A DNA stretch of 35,476 nucleotides from Candidatus Galligastranaerophilus intestinavium (GTDB lineage: Bacteria > Cyanobacteriota > Vampirovibrionia > Gastranaerophilales > Gastranaerophilaceae): assembly GCA_018716625.1 (NCBI GenBank), contig DVJQ01000025.1:1-35476 (forward strand), read 5' to 3'. Under the pieces are notes generated by a model that saw only the letters and a program-made list of their open reading frames with translations, made no database searches and was not told the origin of the DNA. Position numbers and translations under genes: made by a program. Shown piece by piece: positions 15,877 through 24,890 of this stretch (the first letter of the stretch is position 1; the number at the start of each line of letters is the position of its first letter).

Positions 15877-16707
15877 TTACAAACTTTTTTCTATGTTTTT
15901 TGCAAATTGAATATGCAGAGCATGTCCTGCTTCTTTTGCAAAAATGTTAGCATTAAGCTCAAGCGGATTTACACCTGTCAAGTACAAATCGCCGATTATA
16001 TCAAGGATTTTGTGTTTTGCAGGCTCAAATTCACTTCTGAGTTGTGTGGTATAGCCGCCGTCTTCTGTCATGCCAACGGTATTTTCAATTGTAACACCTT
16101 TTGAAATACCCATTTTTTGAAATGTTTCAAGGTCTTTTAAATAACCGAAAGTACGTGCTTCAACTATTTCATTCATATTTGTGTCTTGATTCAGATTTAC
16201 CCAGCGATTTTTTAAATCGGGATGGTTATAGTTCACCGCGTAGGTTATTGTTGTTTTGCCCTGATTTGGCATAAGCACAATCATTGAATTGTTATAAGAA
16301 AAAACAAAATGATTGTTAATTGGCTTAACTTTTTCACTCTCACCATAAAAACCCGCTTCATTAAACAAATCAACCCATACTTTTGCGCTGCCGTCCATAA
16401 TGGGGACTTCATAGCCTTGAGATTTAAAATGCACATCAAGATTATCAATTCTGCATATTGCGCAAGCCGCCAAAAAATGCTCAACGAGTGCAATTTTGGC
16501 ATCCGCACCGTCTTGAGTATTTGCAAGAACTACAAAATGCTCTGTTGAAACAACATTTGAAGTTTTTGCCTCGATTAATTTATCGTTTATAAAAAAACGT
16601 ATACCTTGTTTTTCATTTGATGTATTAGGACAAATCTCAAGCTGCGCTTCAAGATTTGTCATTAAACCGTTGCCTTTAGCCGTTATTTTAGATTTTACCG
16701 TCTTCAT
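15877..16707 (-). CDS. lpxC: UDP-3-O-acyl-N-acetylglucosamine deacetylase
   Basis: Zinc amidase that commits carbon to lipid A. The 276-residue protein is shorter than the ~305 of E. coli but keeps the zinc ligands H77 (VEHFLAA), H232 and D236 ([11 protein letters not shown]) and the general-acid histidine H262 (AGHALH). [10 protein letters not shown] and [10 protein letters not shown] are also typical. It lacks the usual C-terminal tail that E. coli uses for FtsH degradation, so regulation probably differs. Its start overlaps lpxD by 20 nt with no clear ribosome binding site, implying coupled translation. Confidence 0.96.
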   Translation of the reverse strand: MKTVKSKITAKGNGLMTNLEAQLEICPNTSNEKQGIRFFINDKLIEAKTSNVVSTEHFVVLANTQDGADAKIALVEHFLAACAICRIDNLDVHFKSQGYEVPIMDGSAKVWVDLFNEAGFYGESEKVKPINNHFVFSYNNSMIVLMPNQGKTTITYAVNYNHPDLKNRWVNLNQDTNMNEIVEARTFGYLKDLETFQKMGISKGVTIENTVGMTEDGGYTTQLRSEFEPAKHKILDIIGDLYLTGVNPLELNANIFAKEAGHALHIQFAKNIEKSL

Positions 16708-17797
16708 TTAAAAATTTCTCGTAATCCTCTAGTAAATGTTGATATTTTTTGTATTTTTGAACCATAACTTCCGCTTCGTTCAAATATTTCATGCGCTTTA
16801 AGAAATCTTTTCTCGGGACTGCAGGCGCGCCCATAAGAACTGTTTTTGCCGGATGTGACTTTGTAACGCCTGATTTTGCAAGGATAATACAATCATCACC
16901 GATAGAAATATGATCGGCAAGACCTGACTGACCGGCTATTACAACTCTGTCACCTATTTCACAAGAGCCTGCAATACCTACTTGAGAAACTATCATGCAA
17001 GCGCGACCTATTTTACAGTTATGACCAATCATAACAAGATTGTCTATTTTTGTTTGATCGCCGACTGTGGTGTTTTCAATTGTGCCTCTGTCAATTGTGG
17101 CATTAGCACCGATTTCAACATCATTACCTATTATAACAGAGCCTAAAGAGGGGATTTTAAAGACTTTTTGATTTTCTTTTCCGCCCTTAACTTCGCCTTC
17201 TTTTCTGGCACTTTCAATGTTGTCGGGAGTTTCTGTGACAAAACTGAATCCGTCAGCACCAAGACTTGCACCATGGTGAATTATACATCTGTCACCTATT
17301 TGAACTCTGTCACCTATGTTTACTCCGGGGTGGAATAAACAATCATTACCGATTTTAGCAAATTTTCCCACATACACATTTGGTAACAGCGCGCAGTTAT
17401 CACCTATTATCGCACCGCGAGAAACTACAACGTTCGGGCCTATTGAAACATTTTTACCCAATTTTGCCTCAGGGTGAATAATAGCGCTGGGATGAACACC
17501 CACAGGGGTATCAGGCCCTTCGTAAAATAAATTTAAAAGTTTCATCATAGCAAGACGCGGACGTTCAACCTCAATGGTTGAAATATTTTCAAGGTTAACA
17601 CCCAGAGGAACAAGTGCGGTCTTTGCTTTTGTATGTGCAAGGTTTGCAATTTCGTCTTCTCCAAAAGCCAGCGCAAGAGTTGTTTCATCGGCAAGTAATG
17701 GTGGTGCAACTTTTTCTATGACACCACTTTCTACAACACTCAAGATACCGCCTAAAATGTCAGAAATTTCTTTTTGCGTAAAACTTTTTTTACTCAC
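16688..17797 (-). CDS. lpxD: UDP-3-O-acylglucosamine N-acyltransferase
   Basis: Third lipid A enzyme, adding the N-linked 3-hydroxyacyl chain. An N-terminal uridine-binding domain (~1-95) precedes a long hexapeptide-repeat beta-helix (~100-320) and a helical C-terminus (369 aa). H259 in MIGHNCKIG matches the catalytic histidine. Two GTG codons could start it, at 17812 and 17797. The AGGAG ribosome binding site lies inside the longer form, 7 nt before the second GTG, so 17797 is chosen. An insert of ~25 residues (about 192-215, [19 protein letters not shown]) interrupts the helix, like the loop in some other LpxD proteins. Confidence 0.95.
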   Translation of the reverse strand: MSKKSFTQKEISDILGGILSVVESGVIEKVAPPLLADETTLALAFGEDEIANLAHTKAKTALVPLGVNLENISTIEVERPRLAMMKLLNLFYEGPDTPVGVHPSAIIHPEAKLGKNVSIGPNVVVSRGAIIGDNCALLPNVYVGKFAKIGNDCLFHPGVNIGDRVQIGDRCIIHHGASLGADGFSFVTETPDNIESARKEGEVKGGKENQKVFKIPSLGSVIIGNDVEIGANATIDRGTIENTTVGDQTKIDNLVMIGHNCKIGRACMIVSQVGIAGSCEIGDRVVIAGQSGLADHISIGDDCIILAKSGVTKSHPAKTVLMGAPAVPRKDFLKRMKYLNEAEVMVQKYKKYQHLLEDYEKFLNEDGKI

Positions 17798-17844
17798 CTT
17801 TTTGCTCCTCACAATGCTAACAGAATAAGTCTATTTTAGTACAA

Positions 17845-18309
17845 TTATTTAATTTTGTCGATTATTTTTGTTGTTGACTTGCCTTCAACAAGCTCAATAA
17901 ATTCAACCCATCCGTTATTTTTAAGGATTATATCTGCTTCAGGCAAGGTTTGCAGGGTATAATCCGCTCCTTTTGTATAGATATTAGGCTTTATTATTTC
18001 AAGCAAATCTTTTGGAGAATCCTCGTCAAATAAAATAACATAATCTACACACTCAAGCGCGCATAAAACTTCCGCTCTGTCATTTTCATTGTTAATGGGA
18101 CGACCTTCACCTTTAATTGAGCGAACCGATTTGTCGGAATTTAGACATACAATTAAAACATCGCCAAAAGTTTTGCTTTTTTTTAAATATCTGACATGCC
18201 CGACATGCAAAATATCAAAACAACCGTTTGTCGTGACTATTATTTTCTTTTTGGTCCTAAGCAGTTTTAAAAGTTCTTCCAGTTTGTCCCTTTGAATTAT
18301 TTTTCCCAT
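17845..18309 (-). CDS. rfaE2: Heptose-1-phosphate adenylyltransferase (RfaE2/HldE C-terminal type)
   Basis: Nucleotidyltransferase of 154 residues making ADP-heptose for the LPS core. It is equivalent to the C-terminal half of E. coli HldE, so the kinase half must be encoded elsewhere. NGCFDILHVGHVRYL (28-42) carries the HxGH nucleotide motif, and GKSTTKIID near the C-terminus replaces the usual ISSTxII. The YTKGADY motif is typical of RfaE2. An AGGTGA ribosome binding site supports the start. It lies 47 nt upstream of lpxD in transcription order, so the whole lipid A/LPS set may be one unit. Confidence 0.92.
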   Translation of the reverse strand: MGKIIQRDKLEELLKLLRTKKKIIVTTNGCFDILHVGHVRYLKKSKTFGDVLIVCLNSDKSVRSIKGEGRPINNENDRAEVLCALECVDYVILFDEDSPKDLLEIIKPNIYTKGADYTLQTLPEADIILKNNGWVEFIELVEGKSTTKIIDKIK

Positions 18310-18328
18310 ACTTCACCTTTAATATTAA

Positions 18329-18365
18329 TGCAGCCGCCAATAACCTTTTGTTGTTGACGGCTGCA
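18329..18365 (-). terminator. Hairpin between the foldase and rfaE2 genes
   Basis: TGCAGCCG (18329-18336) and CGGCTGCA (18358-18365) form a perfect 8-bp GC-rich stem. On the minus strand only a short weak T stretch follows, so it may be a partial terminator or an RNA-stabilising hairpin. The T tract is better on the plus strand, which carries no gene here. Confidence 0.5.
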
Positions 18366-18383
18366 CATTTTTTATTTATTTAC

Positions 18384-19499
18384 TTATTTTTTTTCCTGAG
18401 CATTTTGCTCTTGGTTAGTTGCAGGCTGTCTCAGTTTATCTTGAATATTTTTAGGATTATATTCAGGATCATTGTATTCAATTTTAGCACTTGCCTTTAG
18501 CCCTGTAAATAAAGCTTGCATTGCACTCATTTTTTTATTTTGTTCAAGCATGGCTTTAATTTCGCCTTGCACTTGTTCAAAAGGCGCAAGTCCTGCAGCA
18601 GCTCTGTCTACAACCAAGATAATATGATTACCGTATGGTGTTACAACAATTTCTGAAATTGTATCAGGTTTTTGCGAGAAAGCAGCGTCAGAAAATTCTT
18701 TAACCATTGCTTCCCTTGGGAAATAGCCCAAATCTCCGCCTTTTTGAGCACTACCCTTGTCATCAGAGTATTTTTTTGCAAGTGCTGCAAATTCTTTTGG
18801 ATTTTTTAACGCTTGTTCTCTGACATCGCGTGCTAACGCCATTTTTTTATCAAGTTCTTCTTTTACTTTTTTATCAATATCAGCAGCACTCAATTTGCCG
18901 TCTTTATCTGCGTCTATAATGGTTTTTCTTATTGATTCGGGATTTGCCTCAATTAAAATATGAGAAGCGCGAACTCTTTGCGGGAAGTTAAATTGGGCCT
19001 TGTTTTTATTATAGTAGTCTTTTACTTCATCATCGCTTACTTTTACATTTGCAACAGCTTCAACCAGCTTATCTACTTTTATAACATTTGCAAGATCTTC
19101 TTTAACCTTAGATTCTGCCACGCCGTTTTGTTTTAGCAATTCCTGATATTTTTCTTTTGAACCTATTTGTTTTATCAACTCTTCTTTTTTAGCTTCAATT
19201 TCTTCATTTGTAGCACTAATGTCACGTTTTTTAAATTCTTGTTCAAGTAATTTTTTTGTAATTAAATCTTGAACAATTCTATCTCTTGTCATTAGCATCA
19301 TGGGGCTGTCATCTTTTTTTTGTTCCTCAGGTGCAGCTTTGTACTGGGGATTTTTCTTTATCAAGTCCATAATTTCGTTATATTGACCTTTTGTAATAGC
19401 TTCGCCGTTAACGGTAACTATTGCTTTATTGTTCACTGTACATCCCGAGAAAAGCAACAGTGAAAACATTGCACTTAAAAACACTTTTGTAAACTTCAT
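18384..19499 (-). CDS. SurA/PrsA-like peptidyl-prolyl isomerase lipoprotein
   Basis: Extracytoplasmic folding factor of 371 residues. The ATG at 19499 has AAGGAG 8 nt upstream; a GTG at 19508 lies within that site and is rejected. A lipoprotein signal ends LLLFSGC, making C20 the lipidated residue. The N-terminal chaperone region (~22-170) is helical and lysine-rich, and a parvulin domain (~176-310) starts RVRASHILI and continues GGDLGYFPREAM and YGNHIILVVD. Between the first strand and first helix of the parvulin domain is an insert with an EF-hand-type loop, residues 196-207, DADKDGKLSAAD. That is not usual for SurA or PrsA. It probably helps fold outer-membrane or exported proteins. Confidence 0.9.
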   Translation of the reverse strand: MKFTKVFLSAMFSLLLFSGCTVNNKAIVTVNGEAITKGQYNEIMDLIKKNPQYKAAPEEQKKDDSPMMLMTRDRIVQDLITKKLLEQEFKKRDISATNEEIEAKKEELIKQIGSKEKYQELLKQNGVAESKVKEDLANVIKVDKLVEAVANVKVSDDEVKDYYNKNKAQFNFPQRVRASHILIEANPESIRKTIIDADKDGKLSAADIDKKVKEELDKKMALARDVREQALKNPKEFAALAKKYSDDKGSAQKGGDLGYFPREAMVKEFSDAAFSQKPDTISEIVVTPYGNHIILVVDRAAAGLAPFEQVQGEIKAMLEQNKKMSAMQALFTGLKASAKIEYNDPEYNPKNIQDKLRQPATNQEQNAQEKK

Positions 19500-19517
19500 A
19501 AATTTCACTCCTTATAA

Positions 19518-22500
19518 TTAATTTTGAATTTTAAATTCGGATACTACTTTAGATATATAATAGAACAAATCTGTTAATATGTTAAATATTTCATCAAAAT
19601 TAAGATTGTCTTTATTCATCAGCAATATGCCTTTTGTTTGTGGGGCTGATTTTGGCGGGTTTGTAAACTTGAAATATTTTGTTATGGAAAAATCTATTTT
19701 TCTTTTTAAATACATCCACTCCCTTTCGTTGAATTGGGTGTAAATTCTAATATTATCAAGTGTTTCACGTATCATTGAAACATTGTTTTGTTCTGCAATA
19801 AGCCTTAGTTTTATGAGTTTTATGAGATTTTCAACACTTTGCGGAAGTTTTGAAAATCTGTCTTTAAAGCCCAATACAACATTATCAAGCTCTGCGGCAT
19901 TTTTTACATCGCTCAATCGTTTATATTCAAGCATTTTTTGTTCATAACCGCCAACCCATTCATCAGGTATGTATGCTGTTACATTTATGTCAACAACTGC
20001 GTTTTGCGGTTTTTTAATTTTTTCTTTAGCATAGGGGTCTTTAGATTTATTTGCTTTAAGCTCGTTTACACATTCCTCCAAAAGATTGCAATATGTGTCA
20101 AACCCGACATTTACCATATGCCCGTGCTGTTTTGAGCCCAAAATATTACCTACGCCGCGAATTTCAATATCTCTTAGCGCTATATGATAACCGCTGCCCA
20201 GACTTTCAAAGTCTTTTATTGCATTTAAGCGCTTGTAAGCATCAGGGGTAAGTTCTTTTGATTTTTTGTAAAAACAGTAGCAGTAAGCTTGTCTGTCCGA
20301 ACGTCCGACCCGTCCTCTTAATTGGTAAAGTTGAGCCAATCCAAAGCGATCCGAGTCATGAATTATAATTGTATTGGCATTTGAAATATCAAGACCCGAT
20401 TCAATAATTGTTGTGCACAACAAAAGATCATACTCTTTGTTTGCAAACTCATACATTATGCGCTCAAGCTCACCGTCTTTCATTTGCCCATGAGCAACTG
20501 CTATTCTTACATTTGGAACAATAGAGGACAGGTAATCCCTGAATTGATAAATTGTTTCAACTCTGTTGTAAAGGTAAAAAACCTGCCCGTCACGCTGTAT
20601 TTCATGATTTATCGCATTTTTTAAATATGCTTCGTTAAACTCTCCGACATATGTTTTTACACTCAAACGGTTTTTAGGCGGAGTATTTATAACCGATAAA
20701 TCCTTTATGCCTGATAAAGCCATATTCAGCGTTCTTGGGATAGGTGTGGCAGACATTGCAAGTATGTCAATATTTTCCCTGTATTTTTTCAGCTTTTCTT
20801 TATGTTTAACGCCGAACTTGTGCTCCTCGTCTATTACCAAAAGTCCGAGATTTTTAAATTGTATATCATCACCCAAAAGCCTGTGTGTACCGATTACAAC
20901 ATCAACACTACCTTCATTTATTTCTTTAACGATTTGTTTTTGCTCTTTTGCGCTTCTAAATCTTGACATCAGCTCTACTCTGACACTAAAAGGCTTAAAC
21001 CTCTCAAAAATTGTTTGGTAGTGTTGCAGCGCAAGTATTGTTGTAGGGGCAATAAGTGCAGCCTGTTTGCCTGACATGACTGCTTTAAATATTGCTCTTA
21101 TTGCAATTTCAGTTTTCCCAAAACCGACATCGGCGCAAATTAACCTGTCCATAGGACGTGCTGCTTCCATATCGGCTTTTGTATCTATTATTGCCTTCAT
21201 TTGATCAGGGGTTTCTGTGTATTCAAAAGCGTCTTCCATCTCAAATTGCCAAGTTGTATCAGGCTCAAAAGCAATACCTTGCGACATTTGCCTTTTTGCG
21301 TACAGTTCAAGCAAATCTTGAGCTATTAGTTCAACCTCGGCTTTTGCCTTGGATTTTGTGGCCTCCCATGCACTTCCGCCCATTTTTGATAGTTTAGGTT
21401 TTATGGAACCCGAGCCGCGATAGCGATAAAGCAGGTTTATTTGCTCTGCCGGCATAAAAAGTTTATCTGAATTTGCAAATTCAATTTCAAGATAGTCTTT
21501 TTTTGCGCCGTCAATTTCTTGTTTTGTAAGCCCCTTGTAAATTCCCACCCCGTGAATCGAGTGCACGACATACTCGCCCTCTTTTATATCATTAATTGAG
21601 TCAATATAGTCTTGTGATTGTTTATTTTTAAAGTATTTTCTAACCGTAACGTCTTTTGAGCGCTTATTAAAAAGTTCTTTATCCGATAAAAAAATGTATC
21701 TGCCTTTTGGGGTTTCAAAATTATCGTCAAAGTCAACAATACCCCCGCCAAAACTTAAAGAGGGTTTAATTGTTACATTGTTTGAAAATATCTCCTGTTC
21801 GCTTAAAATTTCTTTTATTCTTTTTGGGTAATCAGTGCAAATAAAGATTTTACGGTTATTTTTTAAGTTATTTTTTATATACGCGCTTATCTCATCAATA
21901 TCAGAGGAAAAAATCGGAGCAAGAGAAGTTTCAAACTCGATTAATTTGTCGTAATCATCGTCTAAAAAGTTATCAAACCCTATTGTTTTAAATTTTTTAA
22001 TCTCACGCACAAATTCTTCATATTTTGTGTGGTTAAGCTCTATAAGGGGCAATTTAAGGTTTGAAGAAACTTCCTTTTGATACTGTTCACAAAAATCTTT
22101 GTCGAGATTTTCAAACTTTGCAAATATTTGTGATGACTCATCAAAAATTACCACATAGTCTTTAAAATAATCAAGCGGGCAGTAAAGTGAATTTGTCAGA
22201 TAACTTTGATAATATTCAATACCGTCAAAATAACCGCTTTCATTTATTTTTTCACAAATTTGATTGTATATATCGCAAGCAATTTCATTATCCGTATTTT
22301 TAGCTTGCTTTAAAAGTTTTTGTTTAAAATCCTCAATCGTATTTTCATCGGGCAAAAATTTATATAAAGGATAAATTGTTATTTCATTTACTTTTTCATA
22401 ACTTCTCTGCGTTTTCGGGTCAAAATATCTTATATCCTCAACAGTGTCGCCAAAAAACTCTATTCTGACCGGATTTTTATCAAGAGTATAGATATCTAAA

Positions 22501-23012
22501 ATATCACCCCTTACACTGAATTCGGATGTGTCAACAACGCTTGTGGTGCGTCTGTATCCGAGCTTAGAGAGCGATTTTATAAGCTTTTGATAGTCAACAT
22601 CCTCGTTTACTTTTATTTTAAAAGAATTTTTTTCGTAAAAATTTCTTGTTGCAAATTTTTCAAAAAGCGAGCGAATAGGAGCCAAAACAACGTCATAAGA
22701 ACCCAATAGAACATTTATTTGCTCTTGATATATGTAGTAGTTTTTCTCAACATCATCATAAAAATTTATCTCCTGAGAGGGGAAAATTTTTGCCTCAATC
22801 TCGCAAAAATTTTCCAAATCCTTTTGAAATTTTAGTGCGTTTTGCTCATTTGGGGTGATATACAATATTTTTTTGTTTTGTTTTAAAATTGATTGAAAAA
22901 TAAGGAGTCTTAAAGGGTTATTAAGAGCACTCAAAGAAAGCTTTGAAACGCCATTAAGCGCCAAAAAACGATTTAGTGTAGGAATTTGTATGTTTTTTAA
23001 ATCGTCAGACAT
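19518..23012 (-). CDS. mfd: Transcription-repair coupling factor
   Basis: ATP-driven translocase that removes stalled RNA polymerase and recruits UvrA (about 1164 aa, full length). An N-terminal UvrB-like region (~1-480) is followed by the polymerase-interacting CarD-like domain (EYVVHSIHGVGIYKGL, then LFMPAEQINLLYRY), then the RecG-like motor with Walker A DVGFGKTE, DEEH (VIDEEHKFGVKHKEKL), and QLRGRVGRSDRQAYCYC. The C-terminal TRCF domain carries IRGVGNILGSKQHGHMVNVGFDTYC. The ATG at 23012 is preferred over a TTG at 23030; neither has a good ribosome binding site, and the sugar kinase stop is just upstream. Confidence 0.96.
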   Translation of the reverse strand: MSDDLKNIQIPTLNRFLALNGVSKLSLSALNNPLRLLIFQSILKQNKKILYITPNEQNALKFQKDLENFCEIEAKIFPSQEINFYDDVEKNYYIYQEQINVLLGSYDVVLAPIRSLFEKFATRNFYEKNSFKIKVNEDVDYQKLIKSLSKLGYRRTTSVVDTSEFSVRGDILDIYTLDKNPVRIEFFGDTVEDIRYFDPKTQRSYEKVNEITIYPLYKFLPDENTIEDFKQKLLKQAKNTDNEIACDIYNQICEKINESGYFDGIEYYQSYLTNSLYCPLDYFKDYVVIFDESSQIFAKFENLDKDFCEQYQKEVSSNLKLPLIELNHTKYEEFVREIKKFKTIGFDNFLDDDYDKLIEFETSLAPIFSSDIDEISAYIKNNLKNNRKIFICTDYPKRIKEILSEQEIFSNNVTIKPSLSFGGGIVDFDDNFETPKGRYIFLSDKELFNKRSKDVTVRKYFKNKQSQDYIDSINDIKEGEYVVHSIHGVGIYKGLTKQEIDGAKKDYLEIEFANSDKLFMPAEQINLLYRYRGSGSIKPKLSKMGGSAWEATKSKAKAEVELIAQDLLELYAKRQMSQGIAFEPDTTWQFEMEDAFEYTETPDQMKAIIDTKADMEAARPMDRLICADVGFGKTEIAIRAIFKAVMSGKQAALIAPTTILALQHYQTIFERFKPFSVRVELMSRFRSAKEQKQIVKEINEGSVDVVIGTHRLLGDDIQFKNLGLLVIDEEHKFGVKHKEKLKKYRENIDILAMSATPIPRTLNMALSGIKDLSVINTPPKNRLSVKTYVGEFNEAYLKNAINHEIQRDGQVFYLYNRVETIYQFRDYLSSIVPNVRIAVAHGQMKDGELERIMYEFANKEYDLLLCTTIIESGLDISNANTIIIHDSDRFGLAQLYQLRGRVGRSDRQAYCYCFYKKSKELTPDAYKRLNAIKDFESLGSGYHIALRDIEIRGVGNILGSKQHGHMVNVGFDTYCNLLEECVNELKANKSKDPYAKEKIKKPQNAVVDINVTAYIPDEWVGGYEQKMLEYKRLSDVKNAAELDNVVLGFKDRFSKLPQSVENLIKLIKLRLIAEQNNVSMIRETLDNIRIYTQFNEREWMYLKRKIDFSITKYFKFTNPPKSAPQTKGILLMNKDNLNFDEIFNILTDLFYYISKVVSEFKIQN

Positions 23013-23039
23013 ATATAAAGTATTGCACAAAAATTTTTA

Positions 23040-23996
23040 TTAAATAACCCTTTGCTCTAAAAGTGCCGCCCCTACCACACCCGAGTAGTCACCCAAAGAA
23101 GCCTTTTTAAATTCTATTTTAGCTGCAGGGGTAGGCAGCGCCTTTGCTCTGGCTTTTTTAATTGTTTGCAAATAAAAATCGTCAATACTTTGAATAAGCC
23201 CGCCACCCAAGATAATAAGTTCGGGATTGTAAAAGTTAATAACACTTGCAATACCACCTGACAGATAGTCTATTGCCTCGTTTACATACTGCGTTACAAC
23301 TTCATCGTGTGCTTCAAGCGATTTTTTAATATGCTTTGAACTAATGCTTTTACCGTCAGTCAGCTCCGTTATAATTGATTTTCTACCCTTTTTAACGGCG
23401 CCCAAAATTCTTGATTCAATGGCACTTCTTGAAGCATAAGCCTCAAGACATCCGTTACCGCCGCATGCGCAAGCTCTGCCGTTTAAATCGACAATAATAT
23501 GACCTATTTCTCCCGCACTTTGACTTGCACCGAGGTGAATTTTACCGTCTTTTACAATGCTTGAACCAATTCCTGTGCCGACAAATATACATACTATGTC
23601 CTTATAGTCCTTACCTGCGCCGAATTTTAACTCACCAAAAGTCGCAACTTCAACGTCGTTACCAATATTCACAGGTATTGAAAATTTTTCTTCCAGAATT
23701 TCTTTTATGTTTAAATCTTTACACTCAAGGTTAACCGCGTTAATTAAAATCCCTTTGTTTCTCTCCACTTGACCCGCAAGACCTATGCCGACAGATGAGA
23801 TTTCTTCTTTCGGCACATTTGAGGTTTCAAAAAGTTCCTCCAGTGTTTCAATAATTTTTGCGGTAATTTTTTTGTTACCTTTTTCTTTTTTTGTTTTGTT
23901 TTTAACCTCAAAAATCACATTGCCCGTTTGTTTTTCAACTACACCCGCAAGAATTTTTGTTCCGCCTAAATCTATTCCAATAGAATAATTTTTCAT
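23040..23996 (-). CDS. ROK-family sugar kinase (glucokinase-like)
   Basis: Cytosolic ATP-dependent hexose kinase of 318 residues. DLGGTK (9-14) binds phosphate; GNDVEVATFGE contains the catalytic D114; GEIGHIIVD with H166 and CACGGNGCLE with C176, C178 and C183 form the ROK zinc site; a second phosphate motif is IFVGTGIGSS. There is no HTH domain, so it is a kinase, not a NagC-type repressor. Glucose is the most likely substrate, but other hexoses or N-acetyl sugars are possible. AGGA lies 5 nt before the ATG. It follows the acyltransferase by 7 nt. Confidence 0.92.
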   Translation of the reverse strand: MKNYSIGIDLGGTKILAGVVEKQTGNVIFEVKNKTKKEKGNKKITAKIIETLEELFETSNVPKEEISSVGIGLAGQVERNKGILINAVNLECKDLNIKEILEEKFSIPVNIGNDVEVATFGELKFGAGKDYKDIVCIFVGTGIGSSIVKDGKIHLGASQSAGEIGHIIVDLNGRACACGGNGCLEAYASRSAIESRILGAVKKGRKSIITELTDGKSISSKHIKKSLEAHDEVVTQYVNEAIDYLSGGIASVINFYNPELIILGGGLIQSIDDFYLQTIKKARAKALPTPAAKIEFKKASLGDYSGVVGAALLEQRVI

Positions 23997-24003
23997 TTGT
24001 TTC

Positions 24004-24855
24004 CTATTTTAAATCTATAATTTCTTTGTTTTTAAGACCTTTTGCTTTCAATTTTTGCTCTATATAGCGCCACCATTTAAGCTTTTGCCTGTACAAATAA
24101 TGATATCCTTCAAAATTTGCACTTGAAATATCTGACTGTTGCTTGTCTAAAAATTGTTCAAATTCGCGCTCAAGAGTATGAGTAAGCTCTTTTCTGTTAA
24201 AATCAGGCTCACTCATTATCCTTGGATTACCAAATTCTACAAGTATTTCAGGTCTGTCTTGCCTTAAAAAAGTATAGTTTATTGCAACAGGCACAAGGTT
24301 AACACCACCAAATTTTTTAACAGCCTCTTTTACAATGTAGGCAAGCCCTGATTGAAAAATTTCGGGACGATACATTGGCGGACGGATTATACCTTGCGGA
24401 AAAATCCAAAACGCAATGTCAGGCTCACTTAAAGTTGTCACTGCGTATTGAAGAAATTTCATAGACGCTTGCGGAGATTTTTTATTTATGGGGAAACATC
24501 CGACATATTGAAAAAGCGGAAATCTGTTCATCTCCTCAATCATAAAGCGAAAACGCGGTTTTTTTATAACTTTTTTAATTATCCTGTACACAATATTATA
24601 GGCTAAAACACCGTCCCACCAATTATTATGAGGGGCATAAAAAATTGTAGCCTTTGTTTTGTCCCTTTGTTCAAGCCTGTCAAGGTTTTTGTACATAAGA
24701 GAACAAAAACGCGCCTCTATCATTTTCGGAAAAACAATATCACCGATAAAATGCCAAAATGGGACATTCTTAGCCTCTCTGAATTTCTCCTCGCGGTTTC
24801 TCATTTTTGTCGGAGGAACCGCACTATACATGTGTTGTGGTGTGTCTTGGTTCAT
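24004..24855 (-). CDS. PlsC-like 1-acylglycerol-3-phosphate acyltransferase family protein
   Basis: Acyltransferase with the glycerolipid acyltransferase motifs. HNNWWD is the HX4D catalytic box, NKKSPQASMKFL is near the substrate-binding motif, FPQGIIRPP corresponds to the FPEGTR motif, and VPVAINYTFLR is the last box. The 283-residue length is somewhat longer than PlsC because of a basic C-terminal tail. It has no strong transmembrane helix, so it may bind the inner face of the membrane peripherally. The altered third motif (FPQGIIRPP) resembles cyanobacterial-type homologues more than canonical PlsC, so the acceptor may not be lysophosphatidate. The gene has no ribosome binding site but has a consensus promoter ending 6 nt from the ATG. 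Confidence 0.85.
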   Translation of the reverse strand: MNQDTPQHMYSAVPPTKMRNREEKFREAKNVPFWHFIGDIVFPKMIEARFCSLMYKNLDRLEQRDKTKATIFYAPHNNWWDGVLAYNIVYRIIKKVIKKPRFRFMIEEMNRFPLFQYVGCFPINKKSPQASMKFLQYAVTTLSEPDIAFWIFPQGIIRPPMYRPEIFQSGLAYIVKEAVKKFGGVNLVPVAINYTFLRQDRPEILVEFGNPRIMSEPDFNRKELTHTLEREFEQFLDKQQSDISSANFEGYHYLYRQKLKWWRYIEQKLKAKGLKNKEIIDLK

Positions 24856-24861
24856 AGTTTG

Positions 24862-24890
24862 ATTCTAGTTAAATTTTTATTTTGTGTCAA
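24862..24890 (-). promoter_or_regulatory. Consensus promoter giving an apparently leaderless acyltransferase mRNA
   Basis: On the minus strand TTGACA (24885-24890) and TAGAAT (24862-24867) have a 17-bp spacer, and only 6 nt separate the -10 from the ATG at 24855. Transcription should start at or just before the A of the start codon, and no ribosome binding site exists. The promoter touches the stop codon of the upstream gene. Confidence 0.7.

Noticed and set aside
17798-17812. Longer lpxD start at the upstream GTG
   Set aside because: The AGGAG ribosome binding site lies within that extension and points to the second GTG.
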